A DNA stretch of 44,378 nt from Schlesneria paludicola DSM 18645 (GCF_000255655.1 NZ_JH636435.1:2824053-2868430); one strand, 5' to 3'; counted from the first letter of the stretch, positions 34,943 through 44,038 are shown. The notes: a model not told the origin generated them from the letters alone. A program made the numbers and translations.

Positions 34943-36696
34943 ACTCCAGTCACTGGTTATTCGCCCGGTGTAGAGGACACAACCAATCGATCGCGGTCTG
35001 GGCAATTCTGTTCGTTCACGCCCTCTTGCTTGCAAGAATTGCGTATATCAATGCACCTGTCTTTGATGAGATTGCCCATCTTCCGGCGGGGCTCTCACAC
35101 TGGAAATTCGGAAACTTCGACCTATATCGTGTCAATCCTCCGCTGATGCGGATGATTGCATCAACTCCGCTCTTGTTGATCAATCCACAGACGGACTGGA
35201 GTTCGATTTCAGACGGGCCCTATGCGCGACCAGAATTTGTCGTCGGCTCAAAGTTTATGAGGGCCAATGGGTATGAATCGTTTTGGCTGTTCAGCATCTG
35301 CCGTTGGGCTCAAATCCCGGTCTCCATGTTCGGTGGTTGGATCTGCTTTCGTTGGGCGCGAGAATTATTCGGACCGTCGTCAGGGTTTGTCGCATTGCTT
35401 CTTTGGTCCACATGCCCGAATGTCCTCGCTTGGGGATCGACAATCACACCCGATAACGGGGCGGCCGCGTTCGGCGTGGCCGCGGCGTATGCGTTCTGGC
35501 GCTGGCTGAAAACCCCTTCGTGGAGCGCGGCGTTGATTGCCGGTATCGCAATGGGTCTCGCCGAGTTGTCAAAATCGACCTGGATTATTCTCTTTCTGCT
35601 TTGGCCCGTTCTTTGGTTTGCTTGGCGGTGTTGCATTCGTACCGTGGTCGTTCCGAAACCGCGAGTCTTGCAGTTGGTTTGTCTGTGCCTATTGGGTCTT
35701 TACGTTTTAAATCTCGGTTACGGCCTTGATGGGAGTTTTCAGCGGCTGGGACAGTTCACTTTCATCAGCCAATCCCTGGGAGGTCCAGACGCTCACACAG
35801 CGCCAGGCAATCGGTTTCGCGATTCGTGGATCGGATCGATTCCGGTCCCGGTGCCCGCCAATTATCTTCGCGGGATCGATATCCAGAAATTCGACTTTGA
35901 AAAAGGCAAATGGTCGTATCTGCGCGGCGAACAGAAACTCGGCGGCTGGTGGTACTACTATTTGTACGCGCTGGCCGTCAAAACTCCGCTCGGCACTTTA
36001 TTCCTCATGGGACTGACAATACTTCTCCTCGCAATTTCGCGTGGATATTCAGTGAAGTTTCGAGACGAAATCGTGCTGCTCATTCCCGCGTTGACAGTGC
36101 TGGCAGTTGTCAGTTCTCAAACGGGTTTCAACAGATATCTGCGGTATGTTCTGCCAGCACTTCCATTCCTGTTCATCTTTGCGAGCCAATCGGCGAAAGC
36201 GTTCGAACTGAAACAACGTTTGCCACGACTGCTCTGTGTGATCAGTACGATGATGGCAATCCTCGGCAGTCTGTTGGTATTTCCCCATTCCATGTCGTAC
36301 TTCAACTTGGTTGCTGGCGGGCCGCTCGGCGGACCGAGACATCTTTTGGATGCCAACATTGATTGGGGCCAGGATCTGTTAGAGCTCAAAAGATTTGTCG
36401 ACGCTCACCCAGAAGCGACCCCAATCAATTTGATCTACTTCGGGTTCGCGGATCAAAAACTCGCAGGATTTCGAGCCGAGCCACAGTCGACGCTAGATAA
36501 CACAGTGACGCGCCCCAACTTGACTCCAGGATGGTATGCAATCAGTGTCAATCATCTGTATGGCTATCGGCACTACGAAAACGACCAACCGACATGGACC
36601 CGATTTCAACACATCGCTCCCGACATGATGGCCGGTTATTCGATCTATTTGTATCACATGACCGCCGAACGCCTTGACCGGCTCAATCAACAATGA
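34939..36696 (+). CDS. PMT/GT39-like membrane glycosyltransferase, paralogue 1
   Basis: This is a 585-residue multispanning protein of the GT-C fold (PMT/ArnT group). After the first helix, the extracytoplasmic loop carries the acidic pair in NAPVFDEIAHLPAGLSHWKF, the expected catalytic position. FDLYRVNPPLMRMIAS follows. ANIDWGQDLLELKRFVDAHPEATPINLIYFG near the C-terminus is the conserved soluble segment, and the protein ends YSIYLYHMTAERLDRL. Enzymes of this fold use polyprenyl-phosphate sugars to glycosylate proteins or lipids outside the membrane. It has a clear paralogue at 41433-43382. It is coupled to the OpgC-like gene by a 4-base overlap. Confidence 0.83.
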   Translation: MNSSHWLFARCRGHNQSIAVWAILFVHALLLARIAYINAPVFDEIAHLPAGLSHWKFGNFDLYRVNPPLMRMIASTPLLLINPQTDWSSISDGPYARPEFVVGSKFMRANGYESFWLFSICRWAQIPVSMFGGWICFRWARELFGPSSGFVALLLWSTCPNVLAWGSTITPDNGAAAFGVAAAYAFWRWLKTPSWSAALIAGIAMGLAELSKSTWIILFLLWPVLWFAWRCCIRTVVVPKPRVLQLVCLCLLGLYVLNLGYGLDGSFQRLGQFTFISQSLGGPDAHTAPGNRFRDSWIGSIPVPVPANYLRGIDIQKFDFEKGKWSYLRGEQKLGGWWYYYLYALAVKTPLGTLFLMGLTILLLAISRGYSVKFRDEIVLLIPALTVLAVVSSQTGFNRYLRYVLPALPFLFIFASQSAKAFELKQRLPRLLCVISTMMAILGSLLVFPHSMSYFNLVAGGPLGGPRHLLDANIDWGQDLLELKRFVDAHPEATPINLIYFGFADQKLAGFRAEPQSTLDNTVTRPNLTPGWYAISVNHLYGYRHYENDQPTWTRFQHIAPDMMAGYSIYLYHMTAERLDRLNQQ

Positions 36697-36854
36697 TCGT
36701 CTCCGCAGCCAGTTGCTCAATCATTTTGGCTCGCAGACCAATTTGATCTTTCGACTCCTGTCACCTGCTTGCGACACAAACGTCGAAAATTTCTAATCGC
36801 CCGGACGGCCACTGCCGTGCATTGATGCTCCACTTCGGCTTGGATGTCCGTCAT

Positions 36855-37142
36855 TCAACCCAAGTCAGACCAATGGGAAAGACTCGGGAGAAGCCCGTTT
36901 ATTTTCTGTCCAACCTCCCAGCCCAGGTCAAGAATCTCGCCAAGCTCATCCGTCAGCACCGGAGCATCGAAATTCGATTGCACTGAATTCGAGGGGTAAC
37001 GCTCACAGAAGACGCCAATCGAATCCGCAAGGAGCAAGCACCGCAGACAATCGCGATACTGCGACGCTTGGCTGTGTCCATCTTGTCGAAGGACTCGTCG
37101 GTTAAAGAAAATGGCCGAAGCAAGCGATACCGCCCCACCAGT
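36855..37142 (-). pseudogene. gene remnant ending at a REP-like repeat
   Basis: On the minus strand a frame without a start codon runs from the exact edge of the repeat at 37143 to a stop at 36855. Its 95 residues look like real protein: TGGAVSLASAIFFNRRVLRQ, then DGHSQASQYRDCLRCLLLAD, SIGVFCERYPS, FDAPVLTDELGEILDLGWEV. Upstream, inside the repeat, the frame is closed by TGA. It is probably the 3' end of an older gene cut off where the repeat lies. The family is not recognised. Confidence 0.45.
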
Positions 37143-37236
37143 CTGTTGAAGTCATTGGGACTGGCTCCGGCCAGCTTAAAAAAACACGACGTCGTCAACG
37201 CCAAGGTGCCTGCCCTCCCCCCCCCTACTTCAACAG
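37143..37236. repeat. REP-like hairpin repeat, copy G
   Basis: The outer arms CTGTTGAAGT and ACTTCAACAG are perfect; the core is GGGACTGGCTCCGG ... CAAGGTGCCT, followed by a run of C (CCCTCCCCCCCCC) where other copies have GTCCCC. The left edge coincides with the break of the gene remnant at 36855-37142. Confidence 0.85.
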
Positions 37237-37423
37237 CAGCCCCTTAACAGACGTCCTCAAGAGCATTTTGGCTCATTTTGCAGGGAAATAAGACCGAATG
37301 CCGTGGCCTTGCTGAGACGGCATTCATCAATTGTCCGCGGGCCTGAATCATACAACGATCACCGGGTCAACTCGTACGTCAATGTCGTCGAGACGTGAGC
37401 ATGACGCCGACCGGCGATGTCAG

Positions 37424-40120
37424 TCAACGGGGCGAACGCACTTGTACCGGAAAGCCAATCACGTCGATCACGTTGGGATCGTTCTGTTCGACCTCGCAGG
37501 TCACCAGATATGTTTGAGCGGCGTCCTTCGTTGTGCTGTCGATTTGAATGCGAATTGAACCATCCTCCAATTGAGAATGGCTAAACAGAAGCCCTTCGGG
37601 GCTCGACTTGATACTTTTTAAAGCCATTTTGTGACCGATAGAAGGAACTGCGCTCGCAATTTCCACGCTGGCCGATTCGCCTGACGTTATCGGTTCCTGT
37701 ATCGACGATTTCAGTTTTGCCATCGGCTTCCGAGTGACAACAACAGCAACCTTGATCGGTTCGTCATTCGGGAGCAACTCCTTAAACAATGACAATTGAC
37801 AGGTCGTTCGCCCTTTCTGTAGCGCAGACCGTGATGCTTCATTCCTCAATACGGAAACGACAACTTCCGCCAACGAGTCCTGGAAGGCGGCATCATTCGG
37901 TAGCACGTTCACCTTGGATTCCAACCAATCCGTACCGGTCTTCGATCGAAGCGCTGCCACGGAATCAGCATCGCCAGTGACGACGAATTTGAATTGAGGA
38001 GCTTCGGGCTCTTGGTTGGCTGGCAAAAATAAGGAAGTTGCGTCAACTTCAATTTTCTTGGGCGAAACAAAGATCCCATGAACTTGCTGGGCATCAACAC
38101 CCGTACCCGTAATAAATAGATTTGTATTGTCGCCGCCAGTCAATTTCGCTTTCACAGTCTTTGTCTGTTTTCCAGACGTCCAACCAAGAACAGAGACCTT
38201 AAAAGAAATCGTCTTTTTCTCATTGGCGCCAATCAACCCGCACGTCCAATTGGGTGTTGTGCAGCCACACGACGTCAGAATTTCGTCGACGATCACCGGC
38301 GACGCGGAATGGTTCACGAGTTCGGCATCGACCGTACGGATCGCAGTATCGCTGGGATGGATTTCACCCAGGTCGATCACACTCTGATCAAACCGGACAT
38401 CGATTTTTCGTTGAGGTCGCCGCGGATTTTGAGAGACGAACGCGACCACACCGTTGGTTTCTTTCAGTTTTGCATCGGTAATTGCCTGATCAAGCCCCGC
38501 AACTAAAGTTGGAACGTCGACAGCGAGTAACTCGTTCGTCTTCGCATGCTTGACCCCGACAAGATAGTGTCCCCTTCCATTCTTAAGAGTGACGGGTATC
38601 AGCGCCAGATAGCCACGATCGACCATTCTTGTCACGTCACGAACGGTAACACCCTTTCTCGGATGGCATTCAAGGCCATATGCCTCGAGGACGGAAACGA
38701 TTTCAGACATTGGAATCCCGCGGTCGTCGGGATGAAACGATGCATCCAGAGCATTCAGCGAATAATTCAGATCAAAATGTCGGAGAATGAAGAGCGTCGA
38801 GAGCATTCCGCACTGGGTGGTGTATTGAGACTCATGCCCGATTGACATGTTACTTTTCTGATCCTGAAGCGGTCCCGCGGCCGATGCCTCTGAACAGATC
38901 CCCAGCACCAAAAGCAGACCCGCCACACTGCGTTTCGAGCGTCGCCACAGGAAAATCAACAGCGCGAAAACGAGAACGCCGTTAATGCCCAACAGGAGTA
39001 GAAATCCTGATTTTTTTGTTTCCACAAGTTCGGTCTTCGGAGATGCGTTCAGGCCCTGACTCTCCATAAATGCACGGACAGCCTTGTCATCGTCGACGGC
39101 ACTTTCGCCCGCGATATAAGTTCTTTGTCGAGTATGATCGGTGACTTCCGTCCCTTTGGGAAACGACAACTTGAAATCCGCATCCGATAATTTTGGATTG
39201 ATCTCGACATCCCGATATCGCCACTCACCGTCGATGCCACCTTTGCCAAGGGGAAGCGTCACCAAAACCACTCGGGACGGAAACTTGGCATCGGGTGAAT
39301 CATATTCATAGAACGCTTTTCGTCGTGGGCGCCATTTAGGATAACATTCCCAAAAGACCGTCATCGGCCTGCCACGAATCGGGTCGTATGTCAGCGTCCA
39401 CTTATAGGGAACCGCTCGCTTTTCGTTGTCGCAAACGACAATGATCTCCCAAAGCCCATCATCCAGAGCATTCACCGACACGGTGTCGTCGGGGTCCGTC
39501 TTGTCGCGGATAAACTCCGACAACTTTTGAGGTATTTCGAATTCGGGCCATATGAATGGGGCCGCCCAGATCATCCCTGTGGCCAATCCCTGCATCTTGA
39601 GATAGCCGATCCCTTGCATCATTCGATCTTCATCGGCCGCAGTTGCGATAAACCCTTGTCGGTTTCCCTGATGAAGCTTTGTCTCTAAGTCAGGAATCGC
39701 AGGTGGTGCCCCCGACTCCGTCAAGACGTGACGATACCAATGCTGGAAAACCTTTCCATCATTCGCATATTCATCAAGCGAACTCTGGAATCCTTTCGCC
39801 TTATCTGGAGTGTTACCAGGAAATATCGCGTACGAAACTCGCGACGAATGACAAAAGAAACGTCTGCCATCAAAATCAAATTTCGTCAAAGAGGAATTCC
39901 GGTCCTCGAATTCGACGCGAAATTTTGACAAATCATCAATTGATTCGAATTCGCCGGTCTTGAAATCGCAATGAAATTGAACCGACTGGATTTCGGCCTC
40001 GTGGCGCGAAACGACCGCCAGAGCCTGCTCGATTTCAACTGCAAATAATGTCGTGTTTAAATCCGTCAGCACAATCAGGCAAATAACAAGACCACAACGA
40101 GTCACATTGAATGCTCTCAT
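37424..40120 (-). CDS. membrane protein with periplasmic C39-like peptidase domain and DUF1573
   Basis: The 898-residue protein starts at ATG 40120 after AGAGGA. It has an N-terminal signal/anchor (8-28) and a soluble region of about 340 residues (LolA-like in look, unassigned). TM1 is at 372-392, a positive RRSKR loop at 393-397, and a second hydrophobic segment at 399-414. By the positive-inside rule everything after this is periplasmic. Residues 430-540 resemble peptidase C39: TTQCGML with C437, RGHYLVGV with H518 and LAVDVP with D535, in the order Cys-His-Asp. Residues 570-680 are DUF1573 (DLGEIHPSDTAIRTVDAELVN, then TSCGCTTPNW). C39 domains cut double-glycine leaders. The next gene upstream on the same strand encodes a Cys-rich protein with such a site, so I infer it is the processing enzyme. 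Confidence 0.78.
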   Translation of the reverse strand: MRAFNVTRCGLVICLIVLTDLNTTLFAVEIEQALAVVSRHEAEIQSVQFHCDFKTGEFESIDDLSKFRVEFEDRNSSLTKFDFDGRRFFCHSSRVSYAIFPGNTPDKAKGFQSSLDEYANDGKVFQHWYRHVLTESGAPPAIPDLETKLHQGNRQGFIATAADEDRMMQGIGYLKMQGLATGMIWAAPFIWPEFEIPQKLSEFIRDKTDPDDTVSVNALDDGLWEIIVVCDNEKRAVPYKWTLTYDPIRGRPMTVFWECYPKWRPRRKAFYEYDSPDAKFPSRVVLVTLPLGKGGIDGEWRYRDVEINPKLSDADFKLSFPKGTEVTDHTRQRTYIAGESAVDDDKAVRAFMESQGLNASPKTELVETKKSGFLLLLGINGVLVFALLIFLWRRSKRSVAGLLLVLGICSEASAAGPLQDQKSNMSIGHESQYTTQCGMLSTLFILRHFDLNYSLNALDASFHPDDRGIPMSEIVSVLEAYGLECHPRKGVTVRDVTRMVDRGYLALIPVTLKNGRGHYLVGVKHAKTNELLAVDVPTLVAGLDQAITDAKLKETNGVVAFVSQNPRRPQRKIDVRFDQSVIDLGEIHPSDTAIRTVDAELVNHSASPVIVDEILTSCGCTTPNWTCGLIGANEKKTISFKVSVLGWTSGKQTKTVKAKLTGGDNTNLFITGTGVDAQQVHGIFVSPKKIEVDATSLFLPANQEPEAPQFKFVVTGDADSVAALRSKTGTDWLESKVNVLPNDAAFQDSLAEVVVSVLRNEASRSALQKGRTTCQLSLFKELLPNDEPIKVAVVVTRKPMAKLKSSIQEPITSGESASVEIASAVPSIGHKMALKSIKSSPEGLLFSHSQLEDGSIRIQIDSTTKDAAQTYLVTCEVEQNDPNVIDVIGFPVQVRSPR

Positions 40121-40522
40121 GATGACAATCCTCTTGATAAACCCATTGCCGCAGTCCCTGGATTTGTCCAATCCGCGATCGAGCCTGGCGCGACATCGAG
40201 AGACTGAAATGCCAAGCCTCATGAGATCTGACCAAGCAACACACATCCATTGATTTGACAGAAACGAGATGATTTGGAGCCGGAATCAACGAAAGATCGT
40301 CCGTTGTGTCCGCACAAGAATTTGGCCCGACAACATCAAGGGCACCGAGATCCCTGCCGGGGCGAATACGCCGAAATGCATGGCATACGCTTTTGATAAG
40401 CAGCCTTGTCATGACACACAACGGACGAAACTCTGACCAGAACATTTTTGAAACGACGGCCTTCAGGTCGTCACCTCGCCATTGACGTCAATGGCAGGCG
40501 AAGCACCCCGACGTCTCCGCGA
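40121..40522. other. spacer between the Cys-rich gene and the C39 gene
   Basis: This is 402 bp on the same transcript direction. It contains a perfect palindrome (40478-40495) and a hairpin (ACGAC/GTCGT, 40454-40472) just behind the Cys-rich stop. Both could terminate or stabilise the upstream mRNA and set a lower level for the C39 gene. A minus-strand frame at 40035-40445 is open but has no ribosome binding site or motif. Confidence 0.45.
40478..40495. repeat. perfect 18-base palindrome after the Cys-rich gene
   Basis: GCCATTGACGTCAATGGC is fully self-complementary, 28 bases after the stop codon of the Cys-rich gene. It may be an RNA 3' stem or a dimeric operator for the downstream C39 gene. 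Confidence 0.5.
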
Positions 40523-40990
40523 TCAACAAACAGTTCGCGTACCGATCGCAACGGGTCCCCCAATAATCGCCCCGCTGCAATCACAACCAGCACGCCCTTG
40601 TGCACAAGAGTTTGTCAGGTTGCAACAGGTTTGAACCGGAGCTGCGACGCACTGGACGGCCGAACCGCCCGCCACACACGTTTGATTCACCGCGCCGGAA
40701 CAAGTATTCGCAACCCCGCCCACAGCCCCAGCAACGCAGTTTGCGGCAGGGATAGGACACACGCCGGCCTGAGCAGCTGGGCAAGCCTGCGTCGCGGTAC
40801 AAGCCGCGCCATTCGTGCAAGAAAAACCAACTTGTGCGCCGCGAATGCTCGCCAGAACCTGCGCGTCAGCATGGGTCCCCGGCAGTTCGCCGCTTGCCCC
40901 CCCCGACGCGACCATGGCACTTGAAGCGATGACAGCGATGACCACAGACATTAAACCGATCGGCTTCCAGTCTTGACTCGAAAACACCAT
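40523..40990 (-). CDS. exported 14-cysteine protein with double-glycine-type processing site
   Basis: ATG 40990 has a perfect GAGGAGG Shine-Dalgarno, suggesting high expression; a TTG further upstream is ignored. The 155-residue protein has a hydrophobic segment at 11-30 (IGLMSVVIAVIASSAMVASG), then a polar stretch ending DAQVLASIRGA (residues 42-52). It aligns to the double-glycine leader consensus with Leu at -7, Ile at -4, Gly at -2 and Ala at -1. Downstream is a 103-residue core rich in Cys (14), Ala, Gly, Val and Thr: FSCTNGAAC, QACPAAQAGVCP, QTCCNLTNSC, GCDCSG and a final C-terminal Cys. No family match is recalled. The C39-DUF1573 gene follows on the same strand. I infer Sec-type insertion followed by C39 cleavage outside the membrane. 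Confidence 0.78.
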   Translation of the reverse strand: MVFSSQDWKPIGLMSVVIAVIASSAMVASGGASGELPGTHADAQVLASIRGAQVGFSCTNGAACTATQACPAAQAGVCPIPAANCVAGAVGGVANTCSGAVNQTCVAGGSAVQCVAAPVQTCCNLTNSCAQGRAGCDCSGAIIGGPVAIGTRTVC

Positions 40991-41432
40991 TGCCTTGTCC
41001 TCCTCATCTTGGAATCGATGCACTGAAATGTCACAACGGCACTTCAAACTCGCCAAAAACGAACGTTTTGGCGAAAATCAAACATACGGAGAGCCCAACG
41101 TCCTGTCAATCGCTTCGCGGCAACCCGCAACACGCCCTCCATCCAAATGCAATACTGCTCATTGACGACAAATCGACTTAAACTCTAAATCCGTGATTGT
41201 TGTCAGAATTCGCTGAAAAAAAGGCTCATTTCGTTCGCCAATACGTCGTCATCCCGACATTCTGCGGCGTGGATTCTTCGCTGCAAATCGCAACTTTCCG
41301 GCAAACCGGCAATGTTGAATTTCAATCAAACCACACCGTGCTGTGTCGGGAATCTCGCAGAGACTGTATTGTTCTTCATCATCTGCATGGTGCCTCGGCA
41401 TTTTTTGGTGCTCACGCTTGGATTCCCGCAAC
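40991..41432. other. divergent promoter region with inverted repeat
   Basis: This 442 bp region lies between the Cys-rich gene (minus) and glycosyltransferase paralogue 2 (plus). It is AT-rich for this genome. Arms CGCCAAAA (41051-41058) and TTTTGGCG (41066-41073) around ACGAACG lie about 60 bases upstream of the Cys-rich start and are a candidate operator or leader stem. No gene is supported. Confidence 0.45.
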
Positions 41433-43382
41433 ATGAAGCAGACCGACTTCACGCCAATGAACGACGTCAGATCCGGCGAAGAAGCGGACAGAAGCTCTGC
41501 TGCGACCCCACCTGCCAAGCACAACGTTTCGGCGTTCATTCTGCCGATTTTGCTGGGAGTTCACGCAGCTTGCCTGATGTGGATCGCTGTCGTTAACAGC
41601 CCAGGAGTTGATGAACCGGCACACCTTGTGGCCGGTCTTAGCCACTGGCAATTCAGCCGCTTTGACCTCTACCGCGTGAACCCGCCTTTGGTTCGAATGA
41701 TTGCCTCAGCACCAATATTGCTCACGTCCGCAAAACAAGATTGGTCGCATTGGAGCAAACTAGCCCCGCAGTCAAGAGACGAGTTCCCAGTAGGAAAGGA
41801 TTTCGTGACGTGCAATGGGCCGGCCGCATTTTGGTATCTGACAGTCGCCCGCTGGACCTGCATTCCGCTGTGCCTGCTTGGAATGTACCTCGCGTATCAA
41901 TGGTCGACGGAACTCTACGGAGTAACTGCCGGAATCCTGTCGGCGACGTTTTACTGCGGCTGCCCCAACATGATTGCCTGGGGCGCCTGTATCACCCCTG
42001 ACGCGGGCTGCGCTTCACTTGGCCTCCTGTCGGCATACGCCTATCGGAAATGGATGCGCGATCCAAGCTGGCTGAACGCTGTGTATGCGGGACTGGCACT
42101 GGGCCTGGCCGAGTTGTCGAAAATGTCTTGGATTATTCTGTTTGCCATATGGCCAACACTCTGGGCACTCCACAGAGTGTTTCACAATTCAAGAAATGAA
42201 CCAGCGCCTCAGCCGGGCCGTACGACAAAAGAATTGCACCAAATTGCCTTGGGCTCCGGCATCAGCCAAACCGCCTTCTCGAAGCCATTACCCGCAATAC
42301 AGCTTGTCCTGATCCTTGCGATGGGACTCTATGTCCTCAATCTGGGCTACGGATTTCGCGGCACCTGGACGCCATTGGGGAAATTTCAGTTTGTCAGCCA
42401 AAGCTTAAGCGGAGAGAACCATCCGGATGAAGGCGCCAATCGATTCTCGAATACCTGGGCCGGGGTCATCCCAGTACCGTTTCCGGAAGACTATGTACGA
42501 GGATTTGACATTCAGAAATATGAATTTGAGCAACGTAGACCTTCGTATCTGTTCGGCGTCCTGCGAGATCAAGGGTGGTGGTACTACTATGCCTGTGCAT
42601 TTGTCCTGAAGACTCCGGTTGCGACAATCGCCATTTTTCTTTGGTCTTCGATGGCGATGTTACTATGGAAGCAATTCCGATCCGGATGGGAAAACGAATT
42701 GTTACTACTCTTGCCGCCAATCTCACTATTCGCACTCGTGAGCTCTCAAACCGGAATCAATGAGTATCTTCGCTATGCAATTCCGGTGCTTCCATTCGTT
42801 TTCATCCACACGAGCCGTGTGGCAACCTCAATTGGCCGCCATCGCAGAACTCGAATTCGGATTGTAGCGGCGGCGTGCCTTTTCGCCGCCACGGAAAGCG
42901 CAATGGTGTTTCCGCATCAGATTTCATTTTTCAACATCGCGGCGGGAGGCCCCACCGGGGGCTCACGATACCTTTTGGGCGCCAATATCGATTGGTGCCA
43001 GGATTTGTTTTTTCTGAGAAGGTGGCTCGACAGCCATCCGAGCTCCACACCTCTTCACCTCGCCTATGTCGGCGATGGCGACGTTGATCCAAAACTCGCG
43101 GGGATTGATGCGATCCCTGCCCCAGGCTTCCTGACACCCGATGATTCGCCGACTGTGAGAAATGCCGACTTATCGGGCCCGTGTCCGGGCTGGTTCGCCA
43201 TCAGCATTGGCCAGGTCAAAGGATACGTTGACACACGATTTTCAAAACCACGGTTTACCTATTTCCAACGCCTTCAGCCAGTGGCATCGGCGGGCTATTC
43301 GATCTTAATTTATCACCTGACGCCCGAGCAGGCCGAGACATTGAGACGGGATCTTGGCTTCCCGCCAAGTCGGACGGAATGA
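41433..43382 (+). CDS. PMT/GT39-like membrane glycosyltransferase, paralogue 2
   Basis: This is a 649-residue multispanning protein from ATG 41433; an ATG at 41457 is also possible and neither has a strong ribosome binding site. It is clearly homologous to the protein at 34939-36696: NSPGVDEPAHLVAGLSHWQF with the acidic pair, FDLYRVNPPLVRMIAS, LGLAELSKMSWIILFAIWP, GANIDWCQDLFFLRRWLDSHP and the ending YSILIYHLTPEQ. It has a longer polar N-terminus and an extra polar loop around residues 250-280. The pair probably arose by duplication, and the C39 and Cys-rich genes lie between them. Protein or lipid glycosylation outside the membrane is inferred. Its stop is directly followed by the truncated transposase. 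Confidence 0.83.
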   Translation: MKQTDFTPMNDVRSGEEADRSSAATPPAKHNVSAFILPILLGVHAACLMWIAVVNSPGVDEPAHLVAGLSHWQFSRFDLYRVNPPLVRMIASAPILLTSAKQDWSHWSKLAPQSRDEFPVGKDFVTCNGPAAFWYLTVARWTCIPLCLLGMYLAYQWSTELYGVTAGILSATFYCGCPNMIAWGACITPDAGCASLGLLSAYAYRKWMRDPSWLNAVYAGLALGLAELSKMSWIILFAIWPTLWALHRVFHNSRNEPAPQPGRTTKELHQIALGSGISQTAFSKPLPAIQLVLILAMGLYVLNLGYGFRGTWTPLGKFQFVSQSLSGENHPDEGANRFSNTWAGVIPVPFPEDYVRGFDIQKYEFEQRRPSYLFGVLRDQGWWYYYACAFVLKTPVATIAIFLWSSMAMLLWKQFRSGWENELLLLLPPISLFALVSSQTGINEYLRYAIPVLPFVFIHTSRVATSIGRHRRTRIRIVAAACLFAATESAMVFPHQISFFNIAAGGPTGGSRYLLGANIDWCQDLFFLRRWLDSHPSSTPLHLAYVGDGDVDPKLAGIDAIPAPGFLTPDDSPTVRNADLSGPCPGWFAISIGQVKGYVDTRFSKPRFTYFQRLQPVASAGYSILIYHLTPEQAETLRRDLGFPPSRTE

Positions 43383-44038
43383 GGAACAGTGATCGTCAGC
43401 CCAAGCGAGGGCCCCGTCGTGTGGCCAAGCACCATCCCCGTGGCCAGTGAGGTCAAAGCGACCGCACGCAGGATCGGAAAGCCGAGCCCTTCGGCTTGCA
43501 TGCTGGACTGCGGATACTCCGCCTGGTTTTCCTCGGTGTCCGGCATGGAATGGGTCGTGCCATCCACGACCAGGGCTCGAAAGCCTTTCCACCGCCACTC
43601 CTCAGGGATCGATGCCTCACATCGTTCCGCGACGCTTTCGATCAGACGTTGGGCGACGCCTTCCGGTACGTTCGCACGGGCACGGCTGTAAGCGCCGGTA
43701 TTGGTCGACGAGACGTCATGCCCCAGCAGCGCGTGATAGACCGCAACCCGCTGGACAGCGGCCCGGCAAGATCGTTGAACGCCGCCAAACAACGCTTGCG
43801 ACACCATCGCCCACAACGTCACTCCGCTGGTATAGACGAGTCCAACGTCGTTTGCAGAGGCGGCCGTCTCGTGATTCGATTCGGCGTCGTTGAACGACAC
43901 GCCTTCGTCTTCGAAGGCCTGCTCAATCTGTTCAACACTCAGGGCATCGGCTAATGGCAAGCCGTCACGCTGCAATAGAGAACGCATCACTAAATCAATT
44001 GATCTATCCGCGCTGCGAGCAGTCCATGTAAAAGACAT
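43383..44038 (-). pseudogene. IS4-family transposase, 3' end lost
   Basis: The start MSFTWTARSADRSIDLVMRS at ATG 44038 is preceded by AAGGAAGG. It has the IS4 N-terminal region (TSGVTLWAMVSQAL, GAYSRARANVPEGV) and the first DDE aspartate in ALVVDGTTHSMPDTEENQ. It also has FPILRAVALTSLATGMVLG. The homology ends near 43400, before the second Asp and the Glu, and the frame then runs into the antisense of glycosyltransferase paralogue 2. The element is thus an inactive remnant. Plausible N-terminal inserts or inverted repeats upstream of 44038 could not be defined. Confidence 0.82.

Noticed and set aside
20051..37236. Recurring hairpin repeats considered as CRISPR
   Set aside because: Copies are kilobases apart, 84-97 bp long and internally palindromic with variable arms; there are no regular spacers and no cas genes.
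40035..40445. 136-codon frame between the Cys-rich and C39 genes
   Set aside because: It overlaps the start of the C39 gene in another frame, has no ribosome binding site and no motif.
40523..40990. Cys-rich protein considered as a classical RiPP (lanthipeptide or sactipeptide) precursor
   Set aside because: No modifying enzyme such as LanM, radical SAM or YcaO is present in the window, and the precursor has its own membrane-targeting segment.
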